Source: Gorsachius magnificus (lineage: Eukaryota > Chordata > Aves > Pelecaniformes > Ardeidae). From it: a stretch of 64,000 bases of DNA. How positions within the stretch are numbered: the stretch's first letter is position 1; each line of letters begins with the position of its first letter. The translations under genes were made by a program, and so were the position numbers. Under the pieces are notes generated by a model. It did not search any database. It saw nothing but the letters and a program-made list of their open reading frames with translations, and was not told where the DNA came from. The stretch lies in NCBI GenBank assembly GCA_034008185.1, contig CM067091.1, positions 6,489,799-6,553,798 on the forward strand, read 5' to 3'. Below are positions 38,601 to 47,840 of this stretch, one piece after another.

Positions 38601-41600
38601 AGAAAAATCTTTTTGATTTTTTTTTTTTGCTTAGTCGCTATTTTTAAAGCATGCAAACATTATTTTGGTGCAGAGGAAAAAAGAAGTATTTCCTCAGCCT
38701 CCTGTTCTTTGTTTAAAAACAAGACTCCTCTGCTCCGTCTCTGCCAGGAGCTGACCATTTATTTAATTCAAGCTTTTCAAAACAGTCAGGAAGGCACGAG
38801 GGCTGGAAAGCTGATGTGAAGGCTTTGGGAAGCGTTCAGCCGCTGCACGTGGCATCTCAGGAAACGCTCCGGCAGTCGCACCGCTCGCATCAACCCGAGC
38901 CGGGGGGTTTGGGGTGGAACCGCAGTGTATTGCAGTGCCAGGTTCACATTCAATTTCTTTTTTTTTACTCTAAATAATGCATTTAACTTGTAGAGGGCAC
39001 TTTCTCCTTTCTCTTGGGGAGTTTTTATGTTATTTGTTTAATTTTTCTCCCCCAGTTATTGTGATCATTAGAAGCCAGATGAGCTCCCTAGTGCTTTCTG
39101 TGGGCATTGATACACTAAGAACTGATGATTGAAGCTTAATAAGGTAAACGTAGGTGTAATAATATCCAGTGGGTGTGAGCTGTAAGCTGCCTAATTAGGC
39201 CTGGAAATGAGGTGTATGTTCGTAGAGTAAAGGTAGCGAAATCACTGGAACGATTTACTTGGGAGGCTTCATCTCAAAGACTTCACATGAAGCCTGGACA
39301 TCTTTCTGAAGGAGATGCTTCGTATTCACCATGACGTATGGGTTTGTTAACAAGGGTTTTGACGTGAGCATCCTGGACCCTTGCTGTGTAGAAAACCAGA
39401 CTTGAAGACCACAACTGTCCTTCCTGCCTTTAAGTGAGAAATGAAGATTTTCATGGCAAAAATCCCAGATGAACATAGACCAGGATATCTCCCTACTTGG
39501 GACATAATGGCCTCGGGTGAGATTTTGGTGATGTCCACGCCGATCTCTTGGAAAATGGGGGATTTTGGAGGCGATGAAGGAAGCTGAAGGTAGAGAGATG
39601 AATCAAATGAAGGGAAAGATGTGTGTTCGTGGATAGGGAAGAGGGGGCTTACAGGTATCCAAATAAGACAGATGTGATGGGAGCAGAAAGGTGCTTAGGT
39701 GTCATGGGAAAAGCTTCTAGGTTGGGAAACAGCCCGAAGGCCGTATCAGGAGAGACAGGAAGGGAACCATCAGAGTGAAAATTACTGTGTATTTGCCTAA
39801 TGTTATCCCAGTACGTAGCATTTCACGCATTGCAGAGGAATTCCTCCCTTCCTGCAGAGACCTTGGAGTATCAGAAAGGCAGACACGATCCGGTAGTAAC
39901 TCCAGAGTAGGAGCCCAAGGGTGGTGGGGTGGCCCGAGTGGTGCAGGGAGTTGGCAGAGCTGCGACGACTGGAGCGGCCCACCTGAGCTCTGCCATATTC
40001 CCTGCAGAAAAGGGCAAAAGTGTCCTTGGCTGGACGTGGTGTTTGGGGGCGGGAGGTGGCAGCGGTGCCAAGCGGAGCTGGTAAATAAAGAACCGTCTCA
40101 CTCCACTGGCACAATCTGTTTTGGTGCTTTAATTGGATCAGGTCAACGGGAAAGTGAGGTCATTGTAGGGTAATGAAGGGCATGACAAAACGATTGAGTT
40201 TTGAAAACATCATAAAACCCCGGAGCAGGCTGCGGTTCCTTGGGTGGGGAGGAGCGCTGCTGAGGGAACAACACGATCAGTTCATCGGGAAGGGAGAGGG
40301 CTTGGGCTAAAAAACAGTGAAAGAGGATTTAAAAATAAGCCTGAATGGTTGTGTAGAGGGAAAATGGATGGCGTCCACTTTGATGGAAAAAGTGAGGATT
40401 TTGAAACTTCTAAGTAGGAGCACAGGAGTATTTTTATACCAATGGCATTGAAAAGAGTTGCAAGTTGAGATCCAGCGCTGGTTAGAAACAAGGCATTAGC
40501 AGCCCAGAAGGATTTGTGTCCCCTCAAGGACTAGATGGGATGGAAAGAGGCTCTTGCTCCTTGTTTGGTCCAAACACTTTCTGTCTGGGACGATGTTCCA
40601 CGGGTGAGCAGGACTAAGGGGAAAATAGATCCGATTTCCTGGTAAGCCTCCGCAAGCAGCCAAGAATCCTGCATTTTGGTAACTTCCCAATAGAGGTTTG
40701 CCTGGATTTTTTTTTTTTGGTTTTTAAGGGTCCGGATTGCAGAAAGCAGCAGCTGACGAGAACTGTCCCAAAGCAGGATTTCTGTCCTGTGAACAGCTCT
40801 GAGATTTCAACATTTCATTGCAGGCTGAAAGAAAAAAATGTATATATTAAAAAAAAAAAAAATCTCAAAACTTTCCATGAGTTATTTAGGATGCTTGTTT
40901 GGCCATGTCAGAACTTTCCACTTCCATTATACAAAAATGTTTCATCTTGACCTTCATCGCATCTAAAATAATTACCGGAGCAAAATGCTTCCCCCTGTGG
41001 ATACTGTCCAGCGAGTATATTGGTTGCGCTGTTGTTAGAGCATAAAGGAAATCTTTGATATTGAACTGAAATGCTTCAGTTGTTTCTCATTGAAAAAATT
41101 CCTGATGTTGATCTGTGCTTGCAAAACTCTTAAGCAAATGAGAGTTTTTTGCTGGAAAACTTCCACTGGAAAACTTTTGGCTAATACAGACGTAAGAACT
41201 CATGAGCATCGCTCGCACCCGCAGGCTGAAGATGGCTCCTGTCTGTCAGATATTGTCGCGTTGCCTTTTTTGCTCATTTAAGTTTTATCAGGAAGGAGTG
41301 AAGGATTCGTCGGAGGGCTGGAGATGAGAGAGCTGGAGATCAGAACGGAGAGAAACAGAAAAAGTTGTAGCTGGAAGGAAGAAGAGATTCATGCATCACA
41401 GAGGAGCCAAAAAGGTCATAAACCCAAAGTGTTATTTTCCTTTTGTAGGTACCTTTAGACATGTGGGGAACCAGCTGCTCTTAGGGGAATGTTGCCTTTT
41501 GGTCTCCTAGGAGGAACGAGGAGCAAAGCCACTGGCTCACATGTCGTGTCAGGAATGCATCTTGCACAGCACCTCCGACTGGGGCGCTCTCTGAGCCGGG

Positions 41601-43361
41601 CAGGAAGACTCTGAGTGCAGAACGGCTGCTTACAGGCAGTGAAGATAAAGTCCTGCTTAGGAGCTCATCCAAGTAGAGAAGAGATTTTTTCAGAGAACTT
41701 TGGGAGGTCTGGCACAGCTGGAGCCAACTTCCAAAACTCGATGTCAGGAATAGCCTTGCGTCCAGGGAGCCAAATGTTGAATGTGCCAACTTCTGCTGCA
41801 TCCAGCACTGGGAGGGCAGAGAGGGGGGAGGCTGTGCGGGGGCACTTGTCCCTCATTGGGAGCCCTGTAGCCTCCTGAGGCAGAGGCTGTGCTGCCAGCC
41901 CCCTACCATCTTCTCAGCTTCTCCTCCTCTTCCTCCTTCCTGCAGCGCACGAGGGTGCAACTTGTGACCTGCTGGGTAAGATCTACCACAACGGGGAGAG
42001 CTTCCAGCCCACCTGCAAGCTGCAGTGCATCTGCATGGATGGGGCCATCGGCTGCATCCCCCTCTGCTCCGATGACCTGCGGCTGCCGTCCCCCGAGTGC
42101 CCCAACCCCCGGCGGGTGAAGTTTCACAATAAGTGCTGCGAAGAGTGGATCTGCGAGGAGGGCAGTGAGGAAAACCGCTTTGAAACAGCCATGGCGGGTG
42201 AGCGGTGGGCAGGCATTATGGGGCCGGGAGCTCTGTGCTGGGGGATAGAGGGTGGATCCAAACTGCCTTTGGACCGGGGCCCTAAGTCACGTCTAGTTTG
42301 TGACTGGCGGTGACTGCGCGCTTTATGCACTGTGGTGTGGGTACCGAGTGCTGAACAACAGACCCACTGAGGTGAGACCTTAGTGATGCTGCGGGGAGGC
42401 TCGCACATCCTCCGGTATCGCAGCAGAACTGGCTGGAGCTGGGCTGAGGTGGGAAATAGCCCCATGCTTGCCTGCGTCCTCCTTCTGCTGAGAGGCTGAG
42501 TAGCTCATGGGGTGGATCAGACCTTTGCTACTGTTCCTGAAGACTTAGACCAAGTTGGGAGCAGCCACGGAGCTGCCACACTTTGTCCCAAGCCCTGAAC
42601 CTTGTGTCTCTTCTGCATGGCTCAGTTTTCAGGGAGGATCCAGCACAAAAGCCCGAGCTGAATAACCTGCAGGAGAACTGCTTGGTGCAGACCACCGAGT
42701 GGAGCGCTTGCTCCAAGAGCTGTGGCATGGGCATCTCTGCCCGAGTGACCAACGACAACCCCCAGTGCCGCCTGGAGAAGGAGACCCGGCTCTGCATGGT
42801 CCGGCCCTGCGACTTCCCCGTGCAGAAAAGCAAGGTACGGGGCTGGGGGAGAGGGGACACAACACCGTGAATGCCGGGGAGGGCCTGGTTAGGTACTTGT
42901 CAGGCATGAGCCTGTCTCACGGGGCTTGCTCCATGCTTCAACTTTTTCTGTGTCCTATTGCCCGATGATGGAAATAGAGCATGTACCTAGGTGGACCTTT
43001 CCTTTCACCTGATTGTCATGTCCTTGTTAACCCGCTGTTCTCTCCCTAGAAGGGGAAGAAGTGTGTGCGGACCCCAAAGCCGCGCCAGAGTCTCCACTTT
43101 GAGTTTTCGGGCTGCACCAGCACCCGTTCCTACCGGCCCAAGTTCTGCGGCAGCTGCACGGACGGCCGCTGCTGCACCCCGTACGTCACCAGCACCGTGG
43201 AGGTGGAGTTCCGCTGCCCCGAGGGGGACTTCTTCCAGCGGAAGATGATGTTCATCAAGATGTGCTCCTGCCACTACGACTGCCCCCGAGACAACGACAT
43301 CTTCCTGGCCACGTATCACAGGAGGATGATTGGAGACCACGTCAAGACAGAGAGGCAGTAG
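32629..43361 (+). CDS. CCN-family matricellular protein, complete four-domain form, CCN2 (CTGF)-like; five exons
   Basis: Joined coding exons are 32629-32694, 37806-38019, 41946-42197, 42626-42834 and 43050-43361, giving 350 residues and a TAG stop; human CCN2 has 349. Introns are phase 0, 1, 1 and 0, all GT-AG. The order is signal peptide (1-22), IGFBP (about 23-93), VWC (94-163), acidic hinge (164-195), TSP1 (196-239) and C-terminal cystine knot (252-325). Cysteines number 12, 10, 6 and 10, the 38 of a full CCN protein. CCN proteins are secreted matrix-associated modulators of integrin, heparan sulfate and growth-factor signalling. TSP1 and CT most resemble CCN2 ([28 protein letters not shown]), and the VWC-TSP1 hinge has the CCN2 length. 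Divergence is too great for avian CCN2 itself. The gene spans about 13 kb, larger than the compact CCN1 and CCN2 genes and nearer CCN5. I infer a CCN5 counterpart that keeps its CT domain, or a further CCN1/CCN2-type paralogue; no symbol is assigned. Confidence 0.93.
33745..33900 (+). mobile_element. Ancient MIR-like SINE in intron 1
   Basis: TTAGCTCTGCCAGGCTCAGC, CTGGGCAAGTCTCGGTGCCTC, TCTGTCTGTGAAACGGGGGCA and GCCTCCCGTA correspond in order to the MIR core. It lies in the same orientation as the CCN-like gene. Confidence 0.55.
34545..34655 (-). mobile_element. Short CR1 3' fragment in intron 1
   Basis: The sequence starts AATCACAGAATCGTTTAGG and continues TTGGAAAAGACCTTTAAGATCATCAAGTCCAAC..., the reverse complement of the CR1 3' terminus, then CTAAACCATGTCC. 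It is about 110 bases, strongly truncated, inside intron 1 of the CCN-like gene and opposite to its transcription. Confidence 0.92.
35505..35620 (-). mobile_element. Ancient MIR-like SINE in intron 1, reversed
   Basis: CACAGGTGGGGGAAAAGAGG, CACAGAAGAGATAGGGGTGC and AGTCACCCGGCAGGCCTCTGG resemble the reverse complement of the MIR core (CAGATGGGGAAACTGAGGC, then GGTCACACAGC). Confidence 0.55.
37345..37430 (+). mobile_element. MIR-like SINE fragment in intron 1
   Basis: GACTGGGCAAGTCCTTTCGC, then CTTTTTCCATCTTCAGACTGGG and TCTAATGATGCTGC, a short degraded MIR core. Confidence 0.45.
37806..38019 (+). CDS. CCN-like gene exon 2: IGFBP domain
   Basis: The exon begins after a pyrimidine-rich acceptor ending CCTCCAG and ends with one base of a split codon before GTGAGAG. 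It encodes residues 23-93 with 12 cysteines in CCN IGFBP spacing, and motifs such as [23 protein letters not shown] and [11 protein letters not shown]. The CARQLGELC and HKGLYCDF blocks are CCN2-like. The usual GCGCCxxC signature reads ACGCCKVC, with Ala51 replacing the first glycine. The segment between the last two cysteines is one residue shorter than in human CCN1 or CCN2. In CCN proteins this module is thought to contribute to ligand contacts and binds IGFs only weakly. Confidence 0.93.
38020..41945 (+). other. Intron 2 of the CCN-like gene
   Basis: A 3.9-kb phase-1 intron. It contains A- or T-rich tracts (38615-38630, 40709-40720, 40849-40862), an AT-rich stretch at about 38940-39230, and no recognised coding exon. 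Introns 3 (42198-42625) and 4 (42835-43049) are short and featureless. Confidence 0.8.
41946..42197 (+). CDS. CCN-like gene exon 3: VWC domain and hinge
   Basis: The acceptor is CTTCCTCCTTCCTGCAG and the donor is GTGAGC; both ends split a codon in phase 1. Residue 94 (Ala) straddles the intron 2 junction. The exon encodes a von Willebrand factor C module with ten cysteines (C100-C163), including [34 protein letters not shown] and CCEEWIC. VWC modules of CCN proteins bind BMP and TGF-beta ligands. After Cys163 follows an acidic linker (EEGSEE), the start of the protease-sensitive hinge, which runs into exon 4. All ten cysteines are present, unlike CCN6, which lacks four VWC cysteines. Confidence 0.94.
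42626..42834 (+). CDS. CCN-like gene exon 4: hinge end and TSP1 domain
   Basis: The acceptor is CATGGCTCAG. A second AG twelve bases downstream would shift the frame, so it is rejected. The donor is GTACGG and the exon ends in phase 0. It encodes residues 178-247: the second half of the hinge, then a thrombospondin type 1 repeat with six cysteines. The WSxCSxxCG core is seen as WSACSKSCG (203-211), followed by [10 protein letters not shown] and RLCMVRPC. The hinge between the last VWC cysteine and the first TSP1 cysteine is 32 residues, the same as human CCN2 by my count and far shorter than in CCN1. Confidence 0.94.
43050..43361 (+). CDS. CCN-like gene exon 5: C-terminal cystine knot and stop
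   Basis: The acceptor is CTGTTCTCTCCCTAG; the exon starts [11 protein letters not shown] and ends ...KTERQ then TAG at 43359-43361. It encodes a CT (CTCK) module with ten cysteines (252, 269, 280, 283, 288, 289, 303, 319, 321, 325). The CCN2 features [21 protein letters not shown] and DNDIF are all recognisable. This knot mediates dimerisation and heparin and integrin contacts in CCN1-CCN3. Human CCN5 lacks the module, so its presence decides what kind of paralogue this is. The tail after DNDIF is longer and more basic than in human CCN2. Confidence 0.95.
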   Translation, partial: KGKKCVRTPKPRQSLHFEFSGCTSTRSYRPKFCGSCTDGRCCTPYVTSTVEVEFRCPEGDFFQRKMMFIKMCSCHYDCPRDNDIFLATYHRRMIGDHVKTERQ

Positions 43362-45455
43362 CCCTCTCTGTGCCCGATCCACAGGCCAAGGTGTCAAGAG
43401 GGCTCTGCAGCGCTTTCGTGGCTGTGTCCCAGGACAACACAGCCTCTTCCCCCTCTGTGAGGGGCTGTGCTCTTCAGAACAGCGTCGTTGGCCAGCAGCG
43501 GTCCCAGTGGCCTTGCTAACAAGCCAAGGTGCACGGGGAAACAGCCCTGTCCACCCCAGGCTCCTGACCTTCACCCGGGGTGGTTGCAAAGGTCAGTGAA
43601 GGAACCAGAAACGGGCTTGAGCTGCAAACTTGATCCATGTTCCCACTCACCAGATGGGAGAGTGGATCAAAGCCATGTGGCTCCAGCCTGTCTCCGGCTG
43701 AGAGCACATTGGGTACCATTCCCCGTGGCCACTGGCCTGCCAAAACCATGCGGCAAACCCAGAGCGTGAGACGGGGGCAGCCCAGGAGGCCTGAGCTAAA
43801 GCCGAGCTCTGCAGCCTGCTTTCCAGCAGAGCGGGGCTCTGCTGTGTCTTGATGCAAAGCTGCTCGGTGAGGAAAGTGCTCCTGGCCCCGTGCTGGGCTC
43901 CTGCTGAGCTTTTCAATTATTTTTGGTTAATTGGATCCAAAAAGTTGGCAAAAGCTCTTCCCCATCCTTGTACCCACCTTTCACCCTCCCACGTGCTTTC
44001 CCGTCAGCAGCTTTGTTCCAGAGCAGTTTGCTCCTAGAGGGGCCGGATCAGCTCCTGTGCGACCCATTCTCTGGGCAGCTCAGGCTTGGGCTGTCTTTTA
44101 TTTCCCTGTTAAATTCCTTTTCACCTTGTGTGACAGCGAAGAGAAGGCAACAGCGAGTTGTGTGGTGTCACTGCAGGAGACGTAGCCTGGCTCAGGGCCT
44201 CCTGCAGAAGATCTGAGCCCAGGGAAGGGTTTCTTGATAGAAGAAAGGGTCCAGCCAGGCTGTAGCTTTGCCTCTGGTGCCGGCAGGGCAGCATTCCCTG
44301 GGGCTTGTTTCAGACCTGAGGAGCTCTTCCAGCGTGGAATGGGGGTGAGCCAGGCTGCCAGGCTGAAACACGTCCCCTGCAGGTGCTGCTCCTGGCAGTT
44401 TTTTGTGCCATGATGGGCATGTCCTCTTGTGCCTTTCAGTCATCTCTTCAGAAAGGGCTCCGGGGTGGGAGAAGGGCTGGACTCCACTGGCTCCCGCATC
44501 TGCAGTGGGGCTGCAGCTACATTTTGGCTCCACAGCCTTTGTTGGTCATAAGCTGGAGGAACGCGGTTCAGCTTGGGTCTCCCTGGGGAGTTTAAGGCAC
44601 TGGCAAGAAAAACGCCCGTGTTTGTAAATGGAGCAGAGCAGAGCTCTTCTGGAGTTACCGAGGCAGCGGCATGGAAAGCTGCATGGCGCGGGGGTCTCCA
44701 CTGGTGGGATTCCCTTCTTGCCACGGGCCTGCGCAGCCTCTGCCGTTAGGGACTGCTGGTTGCTGGCCCATAGCTCCAGGAGAGGCCACCGGCTCCGGAG
44801 CAGTCCTGCAAGCCCCCAGCCCGGCTGGCCCAGCCAGCAGCACCACAGCCCCCGGCGCCTCGGCAGCTCCGCGGTGGCTCTGAAGGCTTCTCGGCTGTGT
44901 TCAGTCTCTGCTGGTTTTAGCAGAAGCATCCACGTAAAGGCCCAATCTCATTCCGTAAAATCTTCCCTGCCTTCACCCTTTTCCAATCACTGGAAGTCAC
45001 CACGAATTCCTGGCCCAGCCGGGCGGGAGCAGGGTCCATGCTGCAGCACCGAGGCTTTACCCCATCGCAGCTCCCACCCCACCGCAGAACTTGATGCCGG
45101 GGGCTGATCCCAGCCTCAGCCAGCGCTGCCCTGCAGCCCCCGCCTCCGCTGAAACGCCAGCTCTTTTCTTGCTCTCCCAGCCTGCGGAAGCTCCTGAGCC
45201 TTCAGCCTCTGTTACCTGTAATCAATTTGAACTGTAAATAATTTATCTGATGTTTCTTTCTTTCTTTTTTTTTTTTCTAAAGGCCTTTGTACAGTTTTTG
45301 TATCCTTTGAGCGCAGCCTTGCTCTGGGCTTCTTCTCCCCTTGCCCTCCAGGTCTGCTCTGAACTTTTCTCCTGCCGTTTACACGGCTTCTGAGTGTAAA
45401 ACTACACTGAGGTTGCACTTTACTTGACGCTAATAAATATCTCTTTATTTTTTAT
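43362..45455 (+). other. 3' UTR of the CCN-like gene
   Basis: No coding exon follows the stop. The sequence stays moderately GC-rich to about 45200, then becomes AT-rich with a T-rich tract (about 45255-45280). An AATAAA signal at 45432-45437 is followed by TCTTTATTTTTTATAT, a typical downstream U-rich element. This predicts cleavage near 45450-45460 and a 3' UTR of about 2.1 kb in the terminal exon. No earlier canonical AATAAA was noted between the stop and 45432. The open frames on both strands here have no recognisable protein content. Confidence 0.6.
45432..45437 (+). terminator. Polyadenylation signal AATAAA
   Basis: A canonical AATAAA hexamer in an AT-rich block, with a U-rich downstream element directly after it, at the expected end of the CCN-like gene. 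Confidence 0.65.
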
Positions 45456-46539
45456 ATCCCTGGCAGCATCCCTCTGTGCGAGGCTCCTGCCTGGTTTCCC
45501 CTCCGGCCTTTCCCCAGTGCCGCCAGCTTGCTGGGACCAGTGCTGGGATCCTCTGCAAAGGCAGTGGCTGGGTGTGGAGGGGAGAGGGGGCTGGGGGGGG
45601 TCTATTCCCCCTCCCGAACAGCAGCGGGGCTGGCGTTAGTGTCTCATAGGCACCTCTGCAGCCACAAAATACGGCTACTGCTCTGGGGGGGGGAACAAGC
45701 GGAGCCCCCCCTCTGCCTGCTTAAGGACCCAGAAGTCCTTAATACCCAGTTAAAAATAACCCTGGGAGCAGATGTGAGCAGAAGTCGTCGATAATGGGGC
45801 CAGAACGCAAGGGGCTTTGCGGTGGCTTAACAGCTTACGGACTCATCCCCCTGGCAGCGCGTTAGCCAGGGGCTCCCCTCTCTCCCTCCCCCGGCACCGT
45901 GGCGGGGGTGAGAGGCTCTTCCTCCCCCCAAACCTTCCTCCTCCCCCGGGAAGGCTTAGGCTCCCTGGGGACAGGCAGGTGACTGGGGGGGATGACGACA
46001 GGGCCCTGCCAAGCTTGGGTGGGAGCTGCGGGGTGTGGGGGGTCCGAGCCCGGAGCAGAATCTGTCCCGTCGCTCTCTGGAGGCTGGAGAGGCCCTGGGG
46101 GAGGCAGCGGGGAGGGGACACGGTGCCAGTCCTTGCCACTGTCCCCAGGGCGGTGGCCATTAGGTGGCACCAGGCATCTCCCTGTGGGGACACCCTGTCG
46201 CCGAGGTGGGGTACCGTGGGGTGCAGGGCCTCAGCCTGCCCCTGGGGAGCCGAGCGGGTGCTGGGGGGCACCCGGCTGCTGAGCACAGCCCCAGAGCAGC
46301 ACCCACCTCTTCCAGCCCAGCCCCAGGCACCCGCCGCCACCACAGGGCCACCACTGCAGGGCTACCACTGCCACTTCAAGGGCCACCCACCACTGCCACC
46401 GCAGGGCCACCACTGCAGGGCTACCACTGCCACTTCAAGGGCCACCACCGTAGGGCCACCAACCACCATCGCAGGGCCACCACCGCGGCCTGGCTGGGGG
46501 GGGTGGGGCCGGGGAGCCCCGCTCCCCCCTTATCGCCCA
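45456..46539. other. Spacer between the CCN-like gene and the CRE promoter
   Basis: G/C-rich sequence with many short homopolymer G runs and the 59-bp minisatellite; no coding exon recognised. About 1.8 kb separates the poly(A) signal from the next inferred first exon. Confidence 0.6.
46343..46480. repeat. 59-bp minisatellite of CCACCACTG units
   Basis: CAGGGCCACCACTGCAGGGC starts at 46343 and again at 46402, each followed by TACCACTGCCACTTCAAGGG, so the period is 59 bases with two near-identical copies and a degenerate third. Internally it is built of shorter CAGGGCCACCA units. Confidence 0.85.
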
Positions 46540-47325
46540 CAGCCGCCGCCTGCGCGGCACCGATAGCCCAGGCGTGTCCCCGCGGCCGCCGGGGATAAGG
46601 CCGGGTTTTCGGCAGCCGGAGCCGCGCGGGGACGCCGGTGAGGAGCGGGGGCGGCTCCGGCCCTGCCTCGGCACCGCACCGCCCTTATCGGGCCCGGCCA
46701 CGCCGCTCGCGGGGCAGCGTCACCCCCGGGGCACCGGCAGCCTCCCCCGGGCGGGCGGGACGGGGGCTGCCCCGGCTCCTGCAGGGCAGGGAGGGTTTTT
46801 TTTTTCTCCCTAAAAAAAAGATAAAAAAAAAAAAAGGAGGCGGGTGAGAATGAGCGTAAAAATCTACGAGACCCAGTTGTGCCGGTTTCGGGGGGGCTCC
46901 GCCGGCCGTGCCCCAGCAGCCCCGGTGGCGGCCGGGGGCCCAGACCCGCCCGGGGGTGCCCGCGGCCCGGGGGGTGCGTGGGGAGCCCCCGGGAGCGCTT
47001 TTTCCTTATACGGTGTGGTGACGTCACGGCGGCGCTCGGAGGCCAGCGGTGAGGTCACGCGCCCCCCCGCGGGGTGGGGGGGAATCTCCTCGCGCCGCCC
47101 CTCCGCCCGCCGTGACGCCACAGCGTCACCTGCCCGCCCCGCCCCCTGCAGCGCCGCGTCGCCGCCGGCCCCGCCCCCTCCGCAGCGCTGACGGGCGGCG
47201 GCGGCAGCCAGTGGGCGCGGCCAGCGGGGCGGGGGGGCGGGGCACGCGCTGACGTCAGCGGGGGCGGAGCCTGCGGTGCAGGTGGAGGCAGCGCGGTGCG
47301 GAGCGGAGCGGCGGCCCCGGTCCGG
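46540..47325 (+). promoter_or_regulatory. CpG-island promoter with CRE cluster and putative non-coding first exon
   Basis: Extremely GC- and CpG-rich sequence. It holds two perfect cAMP-response elements TGACGTCA (47019-47026 and 47250-47257) and related sites TGACGCCA (47113-47120), GCGTCAC (47123-47129) and AGGTCACG (about 47052-47059). There are several GGGGCGG-type Sp1 boxes. A likely first exon of about 47270-47325 ends at a GTGAGG donor at 47326, followed by strongly G-rich sequence, which supports plus-strand transcription. There is no ATG in that exon, so it would be 5' UTR. The downstream gene cannot be named. If the locus is the CCN5 neighbourhood, YWHAB (non-coding first exon, long first intron) would be one candidate, but this is a guess. 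Confidence 0.5.
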
Positions 47326-47840
47326 GTGAGGGGGGGGGGAGGCCGGGAGTCACCGGGGGTCCCGCAGTGGGGCCAGGCCGGGTGTGGGGCCGGGGGGTGC
47401 AGAGGATTTGGGGCGCTCTGGGGGCACATGGGGGGTCAGGCTGGGGGGGTACGAGGGGACATGGAGCGCTCTGGGGTGGGGGGATCCACAGGGGGGTCAG
47501 GCGGTGTGCGGGGCCACCCGGGGCTGGCGGAGCCGGGGCACCCACAGGGCTCAGGCGAGATGGGGGGGCGCGGGGGGGAGGCCCCGCGGCGGCGTCAGGC
47601 GGTGTGTGGGGCAGACGGGGGCATGCGGGGCGCTGTGGGGTGGGGTCAGGCGGGGGGGGCAGTGGGGTGCACTGGGGCTGTAGCAGGGACCCCGTGTGGG
47701 ACTGAAGGGCGGCGGGCAGGGTGGGGCGCTCTGGGGGGGCCCACGGTGGGTGCGGGCTCGGGAGGTGGCTGGAGCACAGTGGGGGCCCTGCCCCACGGGG
47801 GGTGCCAGCCCCCGGGCCGGGTGCTTTCCCCCCATCATGT
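47326..47840 (+). repeat. G-rich degenerate tandem repeat downstream of the CRE promoter
   Basis: Variants of GGGGTCAGGC(G)GTGTG and GCGCTCTGGGG recur about every 50-110 bases, for example near 47430, 47465, 47495, 47590, 47625 and 47645. Dense runs of four or more Gs on the plus strand could form G-quadruplexes. The open frame here has no ATG start and only low-complexity content. Confidence 0.5.

Noticed and set aside
32629..43361. Assignment to CCN2 itself, or to CCN4 or CCN6
   Set aside because: IGFBP, VWC and hinge residues differ too much for avian CCN2; TSP1 and CT motifs are not CCN4-like, and all ten VWC cysteines are present, unlike CCN6.
43005..43589. 194-codon open frame on the minus strand
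   Set aside because: Antisense shadow of the CT exon.
45817..46566. 249-codon open frame on the plus strand
   Set aside because: Produced by GC-rich sequence and the 59-bp minisatellite; no domain and repetitive Pro/Thr/Gly content.
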